Assembly: GCA_027919835.1 (NCBI GenBank)
Contig: JANVFP010000018.1
Span: forward strand, 310,001-374,000
Direction of reading: 5' to 3'
DNA length: 64,000 bases
Origin: Lentinula raphanica
Lineage: Eukaryota; Basidiomycota; Agaricomycetes; Agaricales; Omphalotaceae
A program made the position numbers and the translations under genes. Positions 44,188-55,147 of the stretch are shown here, piece by piece. The notes beneath the pieces were generated by a model. It was given only the letters and a program-made list of their open reading frames with translations. It did no database searches and was not told the DNA's origin. Position 1 is the first letter of the stretch; the number at the start of each line of letters is the position of its first letter.

Positions 44188-45687
44188 TCAAATCAACTTT
44201 CCGTCCCTTTTAGCTTGTGCAACCTGGTTCAACCTCTGATTCCTTAGTCCTGCACCTGAAGCAGCGGCCCCTGTGGCCTGCCCTTTCCTACCAGAGCCAC
44301 TACCTGCAGTAGTGCCACCATACGGAGCCAACGATGACGAGGACAAGGCAATTCGAGTGTCGTCCGAGGCGAAACCTGGAATCCGAATGTTATGATTACG
44401 TTCTTCCGAAAGATCTCAGTGGCTAGAAACAGTGATAACGACGGGAGTTTCGCTCACCTAGATGTAACTGCAAGTCCTTCACTTCAAGTGTATCACCCCC
44501 ACGATGTTTCGCCAGTCGACATGAGAAATTCGTGACTGAATCGATGAATTCGTCGGCAATGGAGAGAAGAAGCTGTGAATGGGAAAGCCAGTCAGGTCAT
44601 GGAGTAAGTGGCGCGAAGGTTAGCGAGACTCACGTCCTCAACCTCAGGCTCAACCTTGACATTCGGATCGATACTGGCCACTAAATCCTGTATACTTCTC
44701 CTCATACTCTGATCAGCTGGCGTATTCTTCCTTCTACCTGCTGAGCCACCAAGCCCGGGACGGGTGTCGTCTAAAGTGAGAAGGGTCGACGCATCTCCAG
44801 GTCTTGCAACTTGAGGAGGGCACCTATAAGACGCGCAACAAGATTCAGCCATCGTACAACGAACAAGCCCAGAAACCACTCACCAACCACTCTCCCGGAT
44901 GACAAACCACCTGTCAATGTTGGCCGAGCTTGTGTCCACTGGGCTGCGCCAGTCGTAGGAGTCATTGGCGTTAGTGTAGCAGATATTGGGTATGTCGAGT
45001 CGTTTCCGTTGGTAGACGTCGACGTCTGAAGACTAGCTAGGGTTGGGAGAGCTTCGGAAGGCATTCTGAAGCCTGGATGAGGTGTAGATGATTGTGAAGG
45101 AGGAGCGGATGTTGGTGCTGGCGTTGAGGGCTAGGACATGATGCACCGGTTTTATATGACCAGAGAGGGAGACAAAGGGAGGGAAATGGTTTGATGAACG
45201 GTTTTATGATAAAAGGGAAGTCATTCAACGGCCTTGCTTGAAAGGAATAGAAACGACCAAGCTCACTTTGCTTGCCCCATTAGCGGCAGTATTTGTTTTA
45301 TGCTTGTCCGCGAAAACCTTCAGCTGCTCCACCGTCTGTCAGCACAGTTTGCACCATTGACATCGAACAAGGACCAAAGGATGTTTAAATTTTCCATTTG
45401 ATCGTAGTCCGATGGCAAGAATGGAGTAAAGTATGAAGTACCTGTAGAATCTGCGACTGGGTCAGCTTGCCTTGCTTGACCAGTGTCTCCATATTCGACA
45501 ACAACAGATGTGACATCCGTTCATTAGATATGGGTTCTCCTATCTGCGTTTTGAGTAAATTTCCTAGGACGCTAACGATGTCTTGTGGTGGACGCGCTGG
45601 TGTCGATGGTTGACTCGGTTGAGTTGAGCTGCTACCGGCGACTGGGGTGCTAGCGCCTTGATTTGCTTGCGGCGATGAATTATCCAT
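44188..45687 (-). CDS. TAF12: TFIID/SAGA subunit TAF12
   Basis: Histone-fold subunit shared by TFIID and SAGA. Exons 45442-45687, 45267-45335, 44884-45130, 44634-44809, 44458-44572, 44188-44402 (minus); 355 aa. The N-terminal two-thirds is Ser/Pro/Thr-rich; the histone fold lies near residues 220-300: [73 protein letters not shown], the TAF12 signature. The tail is Gly/Ser-rich. Intron 3 must use the acceptor at CTCAAG (44810) to keep phase. BDF1, a TFIID partner in yeast, is in the same window. Confidence 0.93.
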
Positions 45688-45861
45688 TAGGGTGAGAGGC
45701 AGAAGGTGATGAACAGTGATAACGAGACTTGAGCTTGAATACGAAAGTCAAGCTCAAGCTTGATGATGGATGTAGAGTTGAGAGATGCAATGGGCGCTTA
45801 TTCGATCATGCATTCTCTAACGGTAGCAGTACTATTTCCAAGGACTAAGTTGACTGTCTGG

Positions 45862-46566
45862 TCAAACTTTCTTGCCAGAATACGCATTGTACAGTAGTTC
45901 AGACGAGATTTCCCCTTGTCCCTTTGCTTCTCTTTCCACCCAGTCCAACCACGAACCCTCATAGTTGAGAATGCTATACCAATGAATCTTAACAACAACG
46001 GTCTAATCACAAGAACTCAGATAGATCGCTCACTTGGTGTATCCATTTCGCTTGGCGATATCGCTCGCTGATGAGCTCCTCTTCCCACTTCGACAATAAA
46101 AGGTGACTTCCTGATTCTTCGCAGGTTTCTCGAAACCAAACTTCTCTCGGAAGGTTGCCGCAGACGCGTTCAACGATTCCGGAAGGACGGTCAAGGGAAT
46201 GTTGACTGCAGATGGAATCATGCCTTGCATAACTTCATCAGGCTCACGTACATCGATGAGCCAGGTGTTCTAACCGGAAGTCAGTATCTTACCTATCATC
46301 ATGATTGAAAGTAAGCCACGTACTGGAGCAGGGCTCTGGGTTTTAGGCTTCAGCTCGTCGTATTTGATAATTTTCGCGTCCCAATCTCGCACAGGGTTGA
46401 ATTCCTTCTCCTTTGGTACTGGCCTTGTTTTTGGCTTTGATTCTGTGGAATTGAATCGAGTGAAAGTCGGATTCTGTATAGCTCGTAATCTCGTGGTAGA
46501 GATACGGGTGCATCGAGCAGTTGCACCTCTAGCAGCTTGCAGGCAGGAAGTTCGTAGCATTGACAT
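45862..46566 (-). CDS. Mitochondrial single-domain rhodanese
   Basis: Sulfurtransferase-type protein. Exons 46324-46566, 46034-46269, 45862-45973 (minus); 196 aa. Arg/Ser/Thr-rich presequence (MSMLRTSCLQAARGATARC). Rhodanese core: TWLIDVREPDEVMQGMIPSA, FGFEKPAKNQEVTFYCRSGK with the catalytic Cys in YCRSGKRSSSA, NGYTNILNYEGSWLDWVE. Similar to yeast RDL1/RDL2. An in-frame ATG at 46602 would add 12 residues (MSKRCEG...); 46566 is preferred for its CCACC context and better presequence. Confidence 0.88.
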
Positions 46567-46801
46567 GGTGGAAGAAATTAAGCCTTCACATCGTTTACTC
46601 ATCCCGAGGTTGTTCGTAATTGAACGATGGCGGCATCTTGCATCACCTTTTTCACACGCTCAACTTTTCGACGCTAACTTAGATCTGTCAGTGTTCAAAC
46701 CTCTTTTCTTGAACACGGTGGTACTTGCGCACTGATCAAATAAATAACATACTTATATATACATACATACATACAAAGGATCGAAAGACGACAAAATATG
46801 T

Positions 46802-47565
46802 TTACCGTCGACCCGCTGCTTTACTCTTGAACATTGGTCGCACCAACTCGCCAGAAGCTGTTCTGGGCCTGAGGCTCAAATACCTAGATGCCCGCTTCTC
46901 TTCTTCTTCACTGCTCTTCATAGCACCCCGTTCCATGAGTTGCCGCACCGCACCTTCAAGGAAACCAAGGTTCGTTGCATGATTCTCGTTGAGAGCTTGT
47001 ATGAGACTTTCCTCGACCAACTGATCAAACTCCTTTCCCCGATGCTGACCATCCACCCTGCCTATTTCGATCCATCTTCCTGCGTGTCTGAACAGATTAC
47101 TGTTATCCTGTGCACAGTAACGTTCCATCTGAGGTCCAGCTGGCGTATCACCGGCCGCGGCAGGCTTCTGATCAGCTTCCCGTAGGCAGACTCCTTGCGA
47201 GACAAGCTCGCTAACCTGCTTTCCATGCAGACGAACTGCTCGAATGTAAGGCTCTGATCCAGGCGGGGAAGACTGTTGGGCGAAAGCGAGCCATAGGCCA
47301 TCATACTGCTTTTCCTTGCGACTCTCATGCATCGCTTGCCAGAGATAGAAAGCGCCGTCTAGTGGGAAATCGTCAGACCTATCAATAACGAAATTTTTGG
47401 AGAAACTGTGTACATACTTATTTCCAACTCGTCATGAGCTTTGATTTTGGCTTGAAGTTCAGCTTTGGCATTATCGCCAGCAGCGATGTGGATAAGCGTG
47501 ACGAGAACGAAGAATGTTGCCATTGAGCGGAGCAGTCGCGGGAAGGAGAGGAGCAACGTCGGCAT
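46802..47565 (-). CDS. Secreted/ER hypothetical protein
   Basis: Exons 47414-47565 and 46802-47378 (minus); 242 aa from the ATG at 47565, or 228 from the ATG at 47523, whose first residues (MATFFVLVTLIHIAAGDNAK) form a clean signal peptide. The mature part is charged: KAELQAKIKAHDELEIS, FYLWQAMHESRKEKQYDGLW, two cysteines (VCLREAD, ERYCAQDNS) and a basic end (MFKSKAAGRR). The intron donor is GTACAC at 47413. No family recognised. Confidence 0.65.
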
Positions 47566-49108
47566 GGGTTATACTCGATGCGAAAAAGGAAAGACTTTGA
47601 AACTGGAAGTAAGAGTTGTGTTCAATTTCCATCGATATGGTGAAGGCTCAGAGACATACCACTTGCAAGAGCGATGTCAGTGAAATCGACGAAACGCGTA
47701 TGGTTGTAGATGAGCTTTGGTGAAGGAGTCGTTGGATAGTGGTTGTATCGATGGAGTAGATACACTTACGATTGAGTGAACCACAAAGGCGGAGTCTCTT
47801 TGACCAGCAAAGAGATATTCTGAACTGCAGGATGTTGAGAGGAGAAACTGGGGAGTCAATTTCTGCCAGATCTTCGAACGACGAAGGGAAATTTTATGAT
47901 GGTATGAATGAATTGCACTGCTTCGGGGCGGCAGCCTAGAGGGATATAGGCTAATCAACATATCCCTGGGTTGATTGCTATGATCTGATCTACTCATGAG
48001 TTCCAGCCTGTCCCAGCTGGGCAAAGCCTGCTAATGCTATCTGAGGCATTGCCTGCCCAGTGCCCAAGTCCTGGCTAGCTTGACAGCCTGAGCGACAAGT
48101 GTTGAGGCGGTATTAGAAGATTGCATGCAAACTTCAAAGGTCGTCATCAGATCAGGATGGAGAATATGAGGCTGATGTGCTCAAAGCTCTATAGCAGTCT
48201 ATAGCTAGCCTCTGATTTATACCTTGTGATGGAGGCAATGCATAGATTGATCACTCTTGTCCAGCATCCATCCTCATCCATCGGATACGAAGAGATACGA
48301 AGGTGGGTCTCTGAGAACAGCGAAGGGGCATGATTCTTGCAGATTCACTAGAGTTGACTAGAATGATTTCTTGGTGGAGGCTAGTCAATTCAGAAAATCG
48401 ATGGCGGCAACTTGCTGATGATGGCCACTGGCAGGGCGGCGGTGTGTTGTACCATGTAGCATACTGTTTACGCCTGTTTACGCGTACTAACAATGTTATG
48501 TTTCTCACGGCTCTCTGGTTCGTGCTCGCCTAACATACATAGGACTCGGGAGATCTCAAAGATATGTTGTTTCCTTCTTCCATGAAGTTATTGCTCTCCT
48601 TTCCGAATCTCGAGACTTTGCAAAACTCTATCTAGCCAAGGCACTCGAACTTCAACTGTCTACTACGTTCGTATGAAGGCCATAGCTTGCCAAACCGTCG
48701 GCGTGATCCTTAGCAAGTTGCGGCTTTTTTGCACTCTTTCACTCGTTCCACTACTTGCTTCAAGTTCTCAAAATTCTCAACGCTAGTCCGGTTTGTTCTC
48801 GTTCATGCTCATCCATTTATTATTTGATTCTGACTTGTACGTTCAACAACCCTTGCACCCTTTCACAGGATAGATAGTTTTGCTGGCAAAATTATCTCGT
48901 TCTTCTCTTTTTTTTCTCGTCCTTTCCCTCTTCAATCTTGTTCTTCAGTAAACTCCCATCGAGGCTCACTTGCCCCATCGCGCGCACGCAGACAAAAAGC
49001 AACCAAAATTGTACTCTGCATCATCACTCCAATCATCATCACTTCCCTACTCGCTATCAACTGCCACGAAACAGGTCAAACTACTGTTTTGTCCCTTTCC
49101 CAATCATC
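47566..49108. other. 1.5-kb intergenic stretch
   Basis: No gene recognised. The right-hand part (about 48720-48950) is CT-rich with TTTTTTCTCG runs, the promoter/leader of the next gene. The middle (48000-48080) has several short inverted repeats around GCCTG/CAGGC but no clear element. Confidence 0.4.
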
Positions 49109-51021
49109 ATGACCACCACTATCCCTTTCGTACTCACTATCGCTCGTATGAGCGAGAAAACCCGATCGCACGCCGTGTTCCTTCGTCCAGTTAGCCAGGT
49201 GTTACCTTGTCCTCTCCTTCTCATCCCCACTGCCTCCTTGCCTCTATCTCCCCCAGCGCCAGCGACGACTTCTCGATTCTTGACCCAATCCCACTCCCGC
49301 TCTCGAACACTATGGCTTTTCTGGCTGGTATTAGCGATAGTCTCGCTCCACGGAGTCACTCTTGTACATGTCAATGCGTTACCTATGCCATTGCCCACGA
49401 GCTCTTCGGATCCGTCTCAACCTGTAGAGTCGTCGGGACCTGTGATCCAGGCTCAGGCACAGGCCTCAACGGAAGTTCTACCCATCACATTTGCGTATTA
49501 CGACTCTAATCTCGACCGGAGTCTTGCGAAAGAGGAGGTCAATGAGCTCAGGTGGGCTGAGATGCAAGAGAGGGAGAGGAAAGATGGTGAAACTGGTGAG
49601 GTGGGAAGAGAGGAGGAACCAAAAGAGGAAGGAGAGCAGACAAAAGAGAAGCAAGGAAAAATTCGAGGTGTTCTAAAGACCACCTATGCAGCGGTCAGCC
49701 CCGGTCTTTGTTTTGGGGTTGAAGTTTGTTTTGTGTATCAGAGGAATTCGCAAGGCCTTCCAACAATCAAAACGGACCTTCGTGTGCGCAAGCGCTCCCA
49801 CTGGTATGATAGCAAGTATCAGAGGCCTTTGCAAGTGTCACTTGTTCTGGGCTCCGACTCAAATGCTGTAGTATCTCAACCTGTCTCTCGGTCCAAGAAT
49901 TCGAACAAACCCACTCAAACGACCCACGCGAGAAATACGAAAGAAGCTCTCTTCAAAACCTTCTCTTCACTTCCCGACCTCCGATCCGCGCTCAACACAC
50001 ACCACATCGACCTCACTGACCCCATCTCCTCTGGCGAATCATTTTGCTCTGCAATGTTACAACTCATGCAAGCGATGGACGTTCTCCGAGGGATCTATAA
50101 TAAAGACCAGACGCTTGAGCAAAACATGATGTCCAAGTGGAGACCATTCTGGGCGTCGCTCCGGTTTGGATTCATCGGTCCTACGGTGCCAGATGAGAGT
50201 ATGATATGGCAACGGTATAAAGTAAGGGGAAAGGTTGTTCAGCCTAGGTTTGTGAACTGGAAAGATATCAAACAAACACAGTTAGAGGCTGCAGAGACTG
50301 AACATGCAGAGATAGACACCCATTCACCAGACACCATGCACCTCTGTTTCGAAGCTTGGCGCACCTGTTTCGTTCTTATCTCCACCGAAACGGCGGAACT
50401 GGCCATCCTGGAAAGAAAACTCGTCATGTCCCGGACCAAGCACCTAAATAATTTGCCCGACCTGGAATACCACCCAGGGTGAATCTCCGTCTGGATGAAT
50501 GGCATGTGGAGTCTTGGAAGAGAGAACATCCTGATGCCAAACTCGAGACGAATACGATGGAGGAAGGGTCCATGGCAGCGGTGCCAGTGGATAAACCCGA
50601 GGAAGAGCGTCGGATGGCGCCTGTGGCCATGGATGGACTCAGAAAAGAATTGAGCAACATCAAATTGCTCGAGAAGTCGAGTGGAGTCGACATCTCGAAC
50701 CCGGAGTCGCTCATTCATGCCATTCTCAAACATCTACAGAAGACGTGTTGGTTGTCGCTCACGAAAGAAGAACTGGAGAAGAACCTGGAGAAGCCTCTCC
50801 TTGACCTTGTCTATGTAGACTTCATCGAAGACAAACCCGCTTCTTCATCTCAGTCCACTCCGAATCGCAAGAAACGATTGGCGGGCGCGGGCCAAAATGA
50901 TGCTCACAAGTCTGACACTAGTTCGAGTCGTTATTCTTACAAGAAACCGAAACTTAATAGTGAGTCCAGGTCTACACCTTCTCGGCCAGCCGGGTTGGAC
51001 CTTCGTTCCTCGACAAGATAA
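49109..51021 (+). CDS. Hypothetical type II membrane protein
   Basis: Modelled as exons 49109-50427 and 50478-51021; 620 aa. A single hydrophobic segment (LWLFWLVLAIVSLHGVTLVH) near residues 70-90 follows a basic Ser-rich stretch, suggesting a signal anchor with a large lumenal or extracellular part. Then an acidic KE-rich region (REEEPKEEGEQTKEKQGKI), FGVEVCFVYQRNSQGLP, a Lys-rich tail (SYKKPKLN). The 50-nt intron is inferred from a frame change with weak donor GTCCCG and branch-like CTAAAT; a sequencing indel is the alternative. The frame is open further upstream, so an earlier start is possible. No family recognised. Confidence 0.6.
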
Positions 51022-52175
51022 TCGAGATCAGGAGGCTGAAAACCGATGGATGATTTTTTTCTTTTCAACTGTTCTTGCATAAGAATTCAGGTGTGTGCTG
51101 TAGCCTTTCCTCCTCCCGAGCCCTCCCTCCGCTTGCTACCGTTGGTATCTTGGCTCAAGCAATATTTTTACCAACAGGAACAGTAGAGCTCATCCGTCAT
51201 ATAGACAACTGTCGAGGTGTAGCTACGCAATAGGTATGGGCTAGGCTGGGATCCTGAGCCACCACCGTATCGAGCTTCTTTATTGCCATTCACGAGTTCG
51301 TTCCGATTGTTTCAAATTCTGTACTATTTAATATTTATTCATACTCATACTGTATTTGTACCCAAGGACCGTGTGGAGGGTCCGGTGGTGTTCTCTGGAC
51401 ATCTTCATTTCCGAGCGAGCTTTATCAGAACTTGACGATGAAGCTGCCACTGGAACACCGGATCCAGTCTGGCTTTCTAAATTGGCACAAGATGAAGGCT
51501 GGAATCTTCGTAGACCACCATCCCGGATTGAACCTTGGCTGCTCTACGACAGATTTATGGAGCGCCTATCGAAAACAGATTCTGGGTGGAATCCGGAATA
51601 TCTCAGTATAGCCAAAGCGCTGTTCTTGTTCTCTGACTCGAGCTCACCGGCGCTTAGTAAGTTGCCCGTCTCTCATCACGTCCAGCCTCGAGCTGGTAGC
51701 TTTAAGATAGGTCAGTAGGCTGAAACTTCGAAGCGCTCACTGGTAAGTAGATGCCTGTCGATTCCCGAAAGAATCAATCCTGCATTGGCCGCAAGAATCA
51801 AGGCCGAATGCAATTCCACTCATCCGCTGCAACTTGGCCATATATTCTTCAAATATCAGTCGGAAAGGCAAAAAGGACTGCACAATGTGCACATACGCCG
51901 CTTCAAAGAGCATATGTGCAGTAATCTCATTCCTGCGGTATTCGATTGCTTTTTCTCGCCTTTCCACAGTCCATTGCCCTCCTTACATAGTAGGTTCATG
52001 TGACAAAGATTTGACGAGATGAGATTACATCGAAAAGCCGAGATACAAGTTACAACAGACTGTCTTCAGAAAATTCTCTCTCTATTTGGTTTAAAGCTGA
52101 TCTCATATGGGGTAACGTAGTGCACCTATTTTAGACCCGGTTTTATCAAACGCTCCGTTGACCTTTACTTCCACG
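51022..52175. other. Stretch with unresolved coding-like segments
   Basis: Two + strand segments look protein-coding: about 51366-51663 (WLSKLAQDEGWNLRRPPS, PEYLSIAKALFLFSDSSS) and about 51749-51960 (SIPERINPALAARIKAE, PLQLGHIFFKYQSERQKG). They could not be joined in phase by GT-AG splicing as read, so they may be a decayed gene or a model I failed to resolve. The last 100 bp is the CTR promoter. Confidence 0.35.
52091..52100 (+). promoter_or_regulatory. Candidate copper-response element
   Basis: TTAAAGCTGA, 76 bp upstream of the Ctr start codon, fits the Cuf1-type element D(T/A)DDHGCTGD described in fission yeast. Such a match is expected by chance about once per 1-2 kb, so support is modest. 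Confidence 0.3.
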
Positions 52176-52806
52176 ATGGATATGGATTCAAGCTCGTCGA
52201 CGAACATGACTATGATGATGAAGAACTATCTGCATTTCACTGCTGGAGACAATTTACTCTTCCAGACATGGCATCCAGACTCCTCCGGAGCAATTGCTGG
52301 TGCATGCATCGGTCTCGTAGTCATTGCTCTATTCGAGCGATGGTTGTTTGCGATTCGGAGTGGATTAGAGTCTTACTGGCACCACAGGTAATCCTAAACG
52401 GGCATCGACTCAGAGATTGCAGGACTAATCGTCGTCATTTCTCTAGGGCTCTCGGACTCGCCTCCAAGGATGCTTCAGCAGCAAAGTGCGAAGACCATGA
52501 TGCTGCCAGTGCAAACTCCAAATCCCCTGCCAGTTCAGGACAGAATAAACGCACTGTTCCCCCGTTCATCGCTGCTCATGATGTATCGAGGGGCGCGGTC
52601 TATGCTGTTCAAGCGTTGCTGGGATACATCCTCATGCTGGCTGTGATGTATGTGCAAATCTCCATGTTGCCATTGGTGCCCGCTTGATATTTGTTTTCTG
52701 ATATCTTGTCTCCAGGACGTTCCAAGCGGCCTATGTGATTTCGATCATATTGGGCTTGGGAATTGGGGAGGTTCTCTTCGGAAGGATGAACCACCACAAC
52801 GCGTGA
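52176..52806 (+). CDS. Ctr-family copper transporter
   Basis: Trimeric Cu(I) transporter. Exons 52176-52387, 52447-52647, 52716-52806; 167 aa. The N-terminus is Met-rich (MDMDSSSSTNMTMMMKNYLH), binding Cu(I) outside or in the vacuole lumen. TM1 AIAGACIGLVVIALFERWLF; a cytosolic loop with CEDHD; TM2 AVYAVQALLGYILMLAVMTF with the MxxxM selectivity filter; TM3 VISIILGLGIGEVLFGR with the GxxxG packing motif. The short Met-rich N-terminus suggests either a Ctr2-like vacuolar or a short plasma-membrane form. It is followed 326 bp downstream, on the same strand, by a BIM1-like protein gene. Confidence 0.93.
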
Positions 52807-53131
52807 TAATTAGTTTTGACACTACTTAGTATCCATCTGGGATCGAAATTTTCGAACTGTTTGCTTGATTCTGCCTTCAAACGCGTTGTTATCTATGAAG
52901 AATGTGTGCTTCGTGAAATCCAACAGCCTTGGCGATATTTTTCGCCGTTCAGTGACAAGGGCTATCAGAGAACTAGTACGCGACCAAGCGCGCCGCGCCG
53001 AGCTTTGCGGCGATTTCCATTTTGGGAGCAAAAGAATTTTTTGTCTCTTACCATTTCCGGATTCGGCGCGTCCTTTATAAGAGAAGTGCTCCTATGAACA
53101 AAGTCCCCAGGCTTCGGCACTCTCAAGTATA
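52807..53131. promoter_or_regulatory. Spacer between CTR and the BIM1-like gene
   Basis: 326 bp holding the 3' end of CTR and the promoter of the BIM1-like gene. Includes a GC-rich patch CCAAGCGCGCCGCGCCGAGC near 52984. No TATA box at a usual distance except TTTATAAGAG at 53071. Confidence 0.4.
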
Positions 53132-53953
53132 ATGCGCTTCTCTACCGCCTTGACACTCTCTGGACTCTTTGTCGTCGCCAGTGCGCATTTTCAACTTCAG
53201 TTCCCTCCCCCTCGAGGTACTTTTGTTGAAGACCAAGAACCTAACTTCTGTGGTAAGTACTGGTGATCGTTCTATCATTCATTTTTCGAGAGAAACTTAT
53301 CGTGTTCATGGCAGATGGGTACGACAGCGTCGCGTCGAATAGAACTTCCTTCCCATTGACTGGAGGGATCATCTCGTTCAATTCGGAACATCCGCAATGG
53401 ACAGGTATAGACAAGCATTGAAACGCGTTCAACTTATTCTGACCAAAAACTCTGGGTTTACTTTGTTTTTTCAGCGGCTGTGCTGATCACGAACGTATCG
53501 AACCCCACTTCGTTTGATAACTTCTCCCAGATTACCCCGTTTTTCCAAGAAAGCATAGAGGGATCGTTCTGCATGCACTTTGACTTGACCCAGACCAATG
53601 CCACTGGCTTAACAAACGGCGAAAATGTCACGATCCAGGTAGGATCTTTGTCATTATCAGAATGTTCAAAGAACTCACTGTGCTATTCATCAGATTTTGT
53701 ACGATGGTGGAGATGGTAACTTGTTCCAGGTAAGATCCATGGCTGGCTTCTCGAGGATTTCGTAGCTGACAAACATCCATAGTGTGCCGATCTTACCTTG
53801 GATTCCTCTGCAAATGTCTCCAGCCAGTCCTGCTCAAACGCGACCTCCTCGTCATCGTCATCGTCGGCAGCAATAGGTGTTTCCGTACCCGCCGTCAAAA
53901 CATTGCTGGGATTAGCTGCCGGATTGGCTGCTTTCGCGGCTGTTCTGTTGTGA
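53132..53953 (+). CDS. BIM1-like (X325, LPMO-like) copper-acquisition protein, GPI-anchored
   Basis: Exons 53132-53252, 53315-53404, 53475-53638, 53694-53729, 53783-53953; 193 aa. Signal peptide [18 protein letters not shown] is cut so that the mature chain starts His-Phe ([19 protein letters not shown]), placing a free histidine amino-terminus as in the copper 'histidine brace'. Further X325 features: [20 protein letters not shown], a second His in [29 protein letters not shown]; several N-glycosylation sites. A Ser-rich linker (SSSSSSAA) and a hydrophobic end ([14 protein letters not shown]) indicate a GPI signal. In Cryptococcus the family member Bim1 assists Ctr1 in copper uptake; here the neighbour upstream is a Ctr gene. 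Confidence 0.88.
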
Positions 53954-54571
53954 ATGCTGTATGGGAAGTGTATAAAACAATGCTATCACGCACCTTTGCA
54001 TGTCGTCAATGTTAACGAACATCTATGTTTTACATCAATACTCGTGCTAAGCTCATACACCGTTAACAGCTTTTTGAACAAATTTGAACATCTATACGCG
54101 TTTCGTGCTTCGTATTCGCAACACGTCCAGTGCTCGCAGATATGATCATCCTCACAAATGATATTGGCGTAGCATGCCACATGTGGTGTCCTTTACTGCG
54201 AAATTCGTTGGTGAAGAAAGCTGTTAAGCTACAAGTACCGAGGTAACCATTTTCAATAGCGAGGTATTCATCTGGAAGGTTTTAAGGACTGGACTCTGCG
54301 ATCGCAGCATGTCACCAGTGTTCGGAAAGACGGCTACGTAGACGGAAAGAGTGCCAGTCTACACTTTGTCATCTCACATCCTGCAACGCTTCCGTACTAC
54401 GAATTCATTCGGCCCAAGGCTGTTCTGACTATCTTGTCTTTCTGACTCGGCATTGCGGCTATTCAAATCAAGTCGAGGTAAGCATACACAAAAGGATACA
54501 TATGTGTCGTGTTTCATTAATATTCGCGGAGATCATATCCAAAAACACAGCTCCCTTCGAGTTCAACCACT
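53954..54571. other. Intergenic, nothing recognised
   Basis: 618 bp between the BIM1-like gene and the next small gene. No coding or RNA gene seen. Confidence 0.4.
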
Positions 54572-55147
54572 ATGTTCTTCAAATTTCGTCCGAAGGAGTC
54601 TCCTTGGGAGGTGGTCGAAAGAAAAGCAGTGGATCCTGTCCGGATGTACGAGGACGAAGGTGTGTCAGCAACCTTGAATCATCCCCCCGCTTCCGGATTT
54701 GGCAAATCAAAAGAGGATCTAGAGCTCGATCTCGACACCGTGAACGACGGTGACATTTGCGGGACGTACGTCTTCGATGTGAAGAAACACGACCAGAGCG
54801 AGGCAAACATGCGGAACGCTGTAGGCATTGCCCGACAACAGTTGCTGCAGGAAATCGCAACAAAAGGCTTCAATATTCTTTTGACTGAGAGGTGATGACG
54901 ATCTCGCGGCTAATTTGTATCGTACTGATCTTAAGAGTTAGCTGGAGTTTGACTGTTTATCGACAAGGAAAACGACGGCGGATTGAGGTGCGGTATAGTG
55001 GTTGTCGTGAGTCCACGTTCTCAATTCCCTTTCGGGAGAATGCGCTTTAACCTACTAAGTACTCTGATAGCCGCACATACTACAGGAAAATTACCACCGT
55101 TGTATCCTCCCCCGTTCATGGACGTTCTGAAGGATCTCTGTTCATGA
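54572..55147 (+). CDS. Conserved-looking hypothetical protein
   Basis: Exons 54572-54891, 54942-55000, 55071-55147; 151 aa. Starts MFFKFRPKESPWEVVERKAV; the middle has EANMRNAVGIARQQLLQEIA and GFNILLTESWSLTVYRQGKR; the end is RRRIEVRYSAAHTTGKLPPL then YPPPFMDVLKDLCS. The joined exons give a continuous pattern of a compact alpha/beta protein and all junctions keep phase with GT-AG signals, which supports a real gene. I do not recognise a named family. No signal peptide. Confidence 0.62.

Noticed and set aside
52816..53097. 93-codon + strand frame between CTR and the BIM1-like gene
   Set aside because: No motif, ordinary start context, and the region must contain the CTR 3' end and the next promoter.
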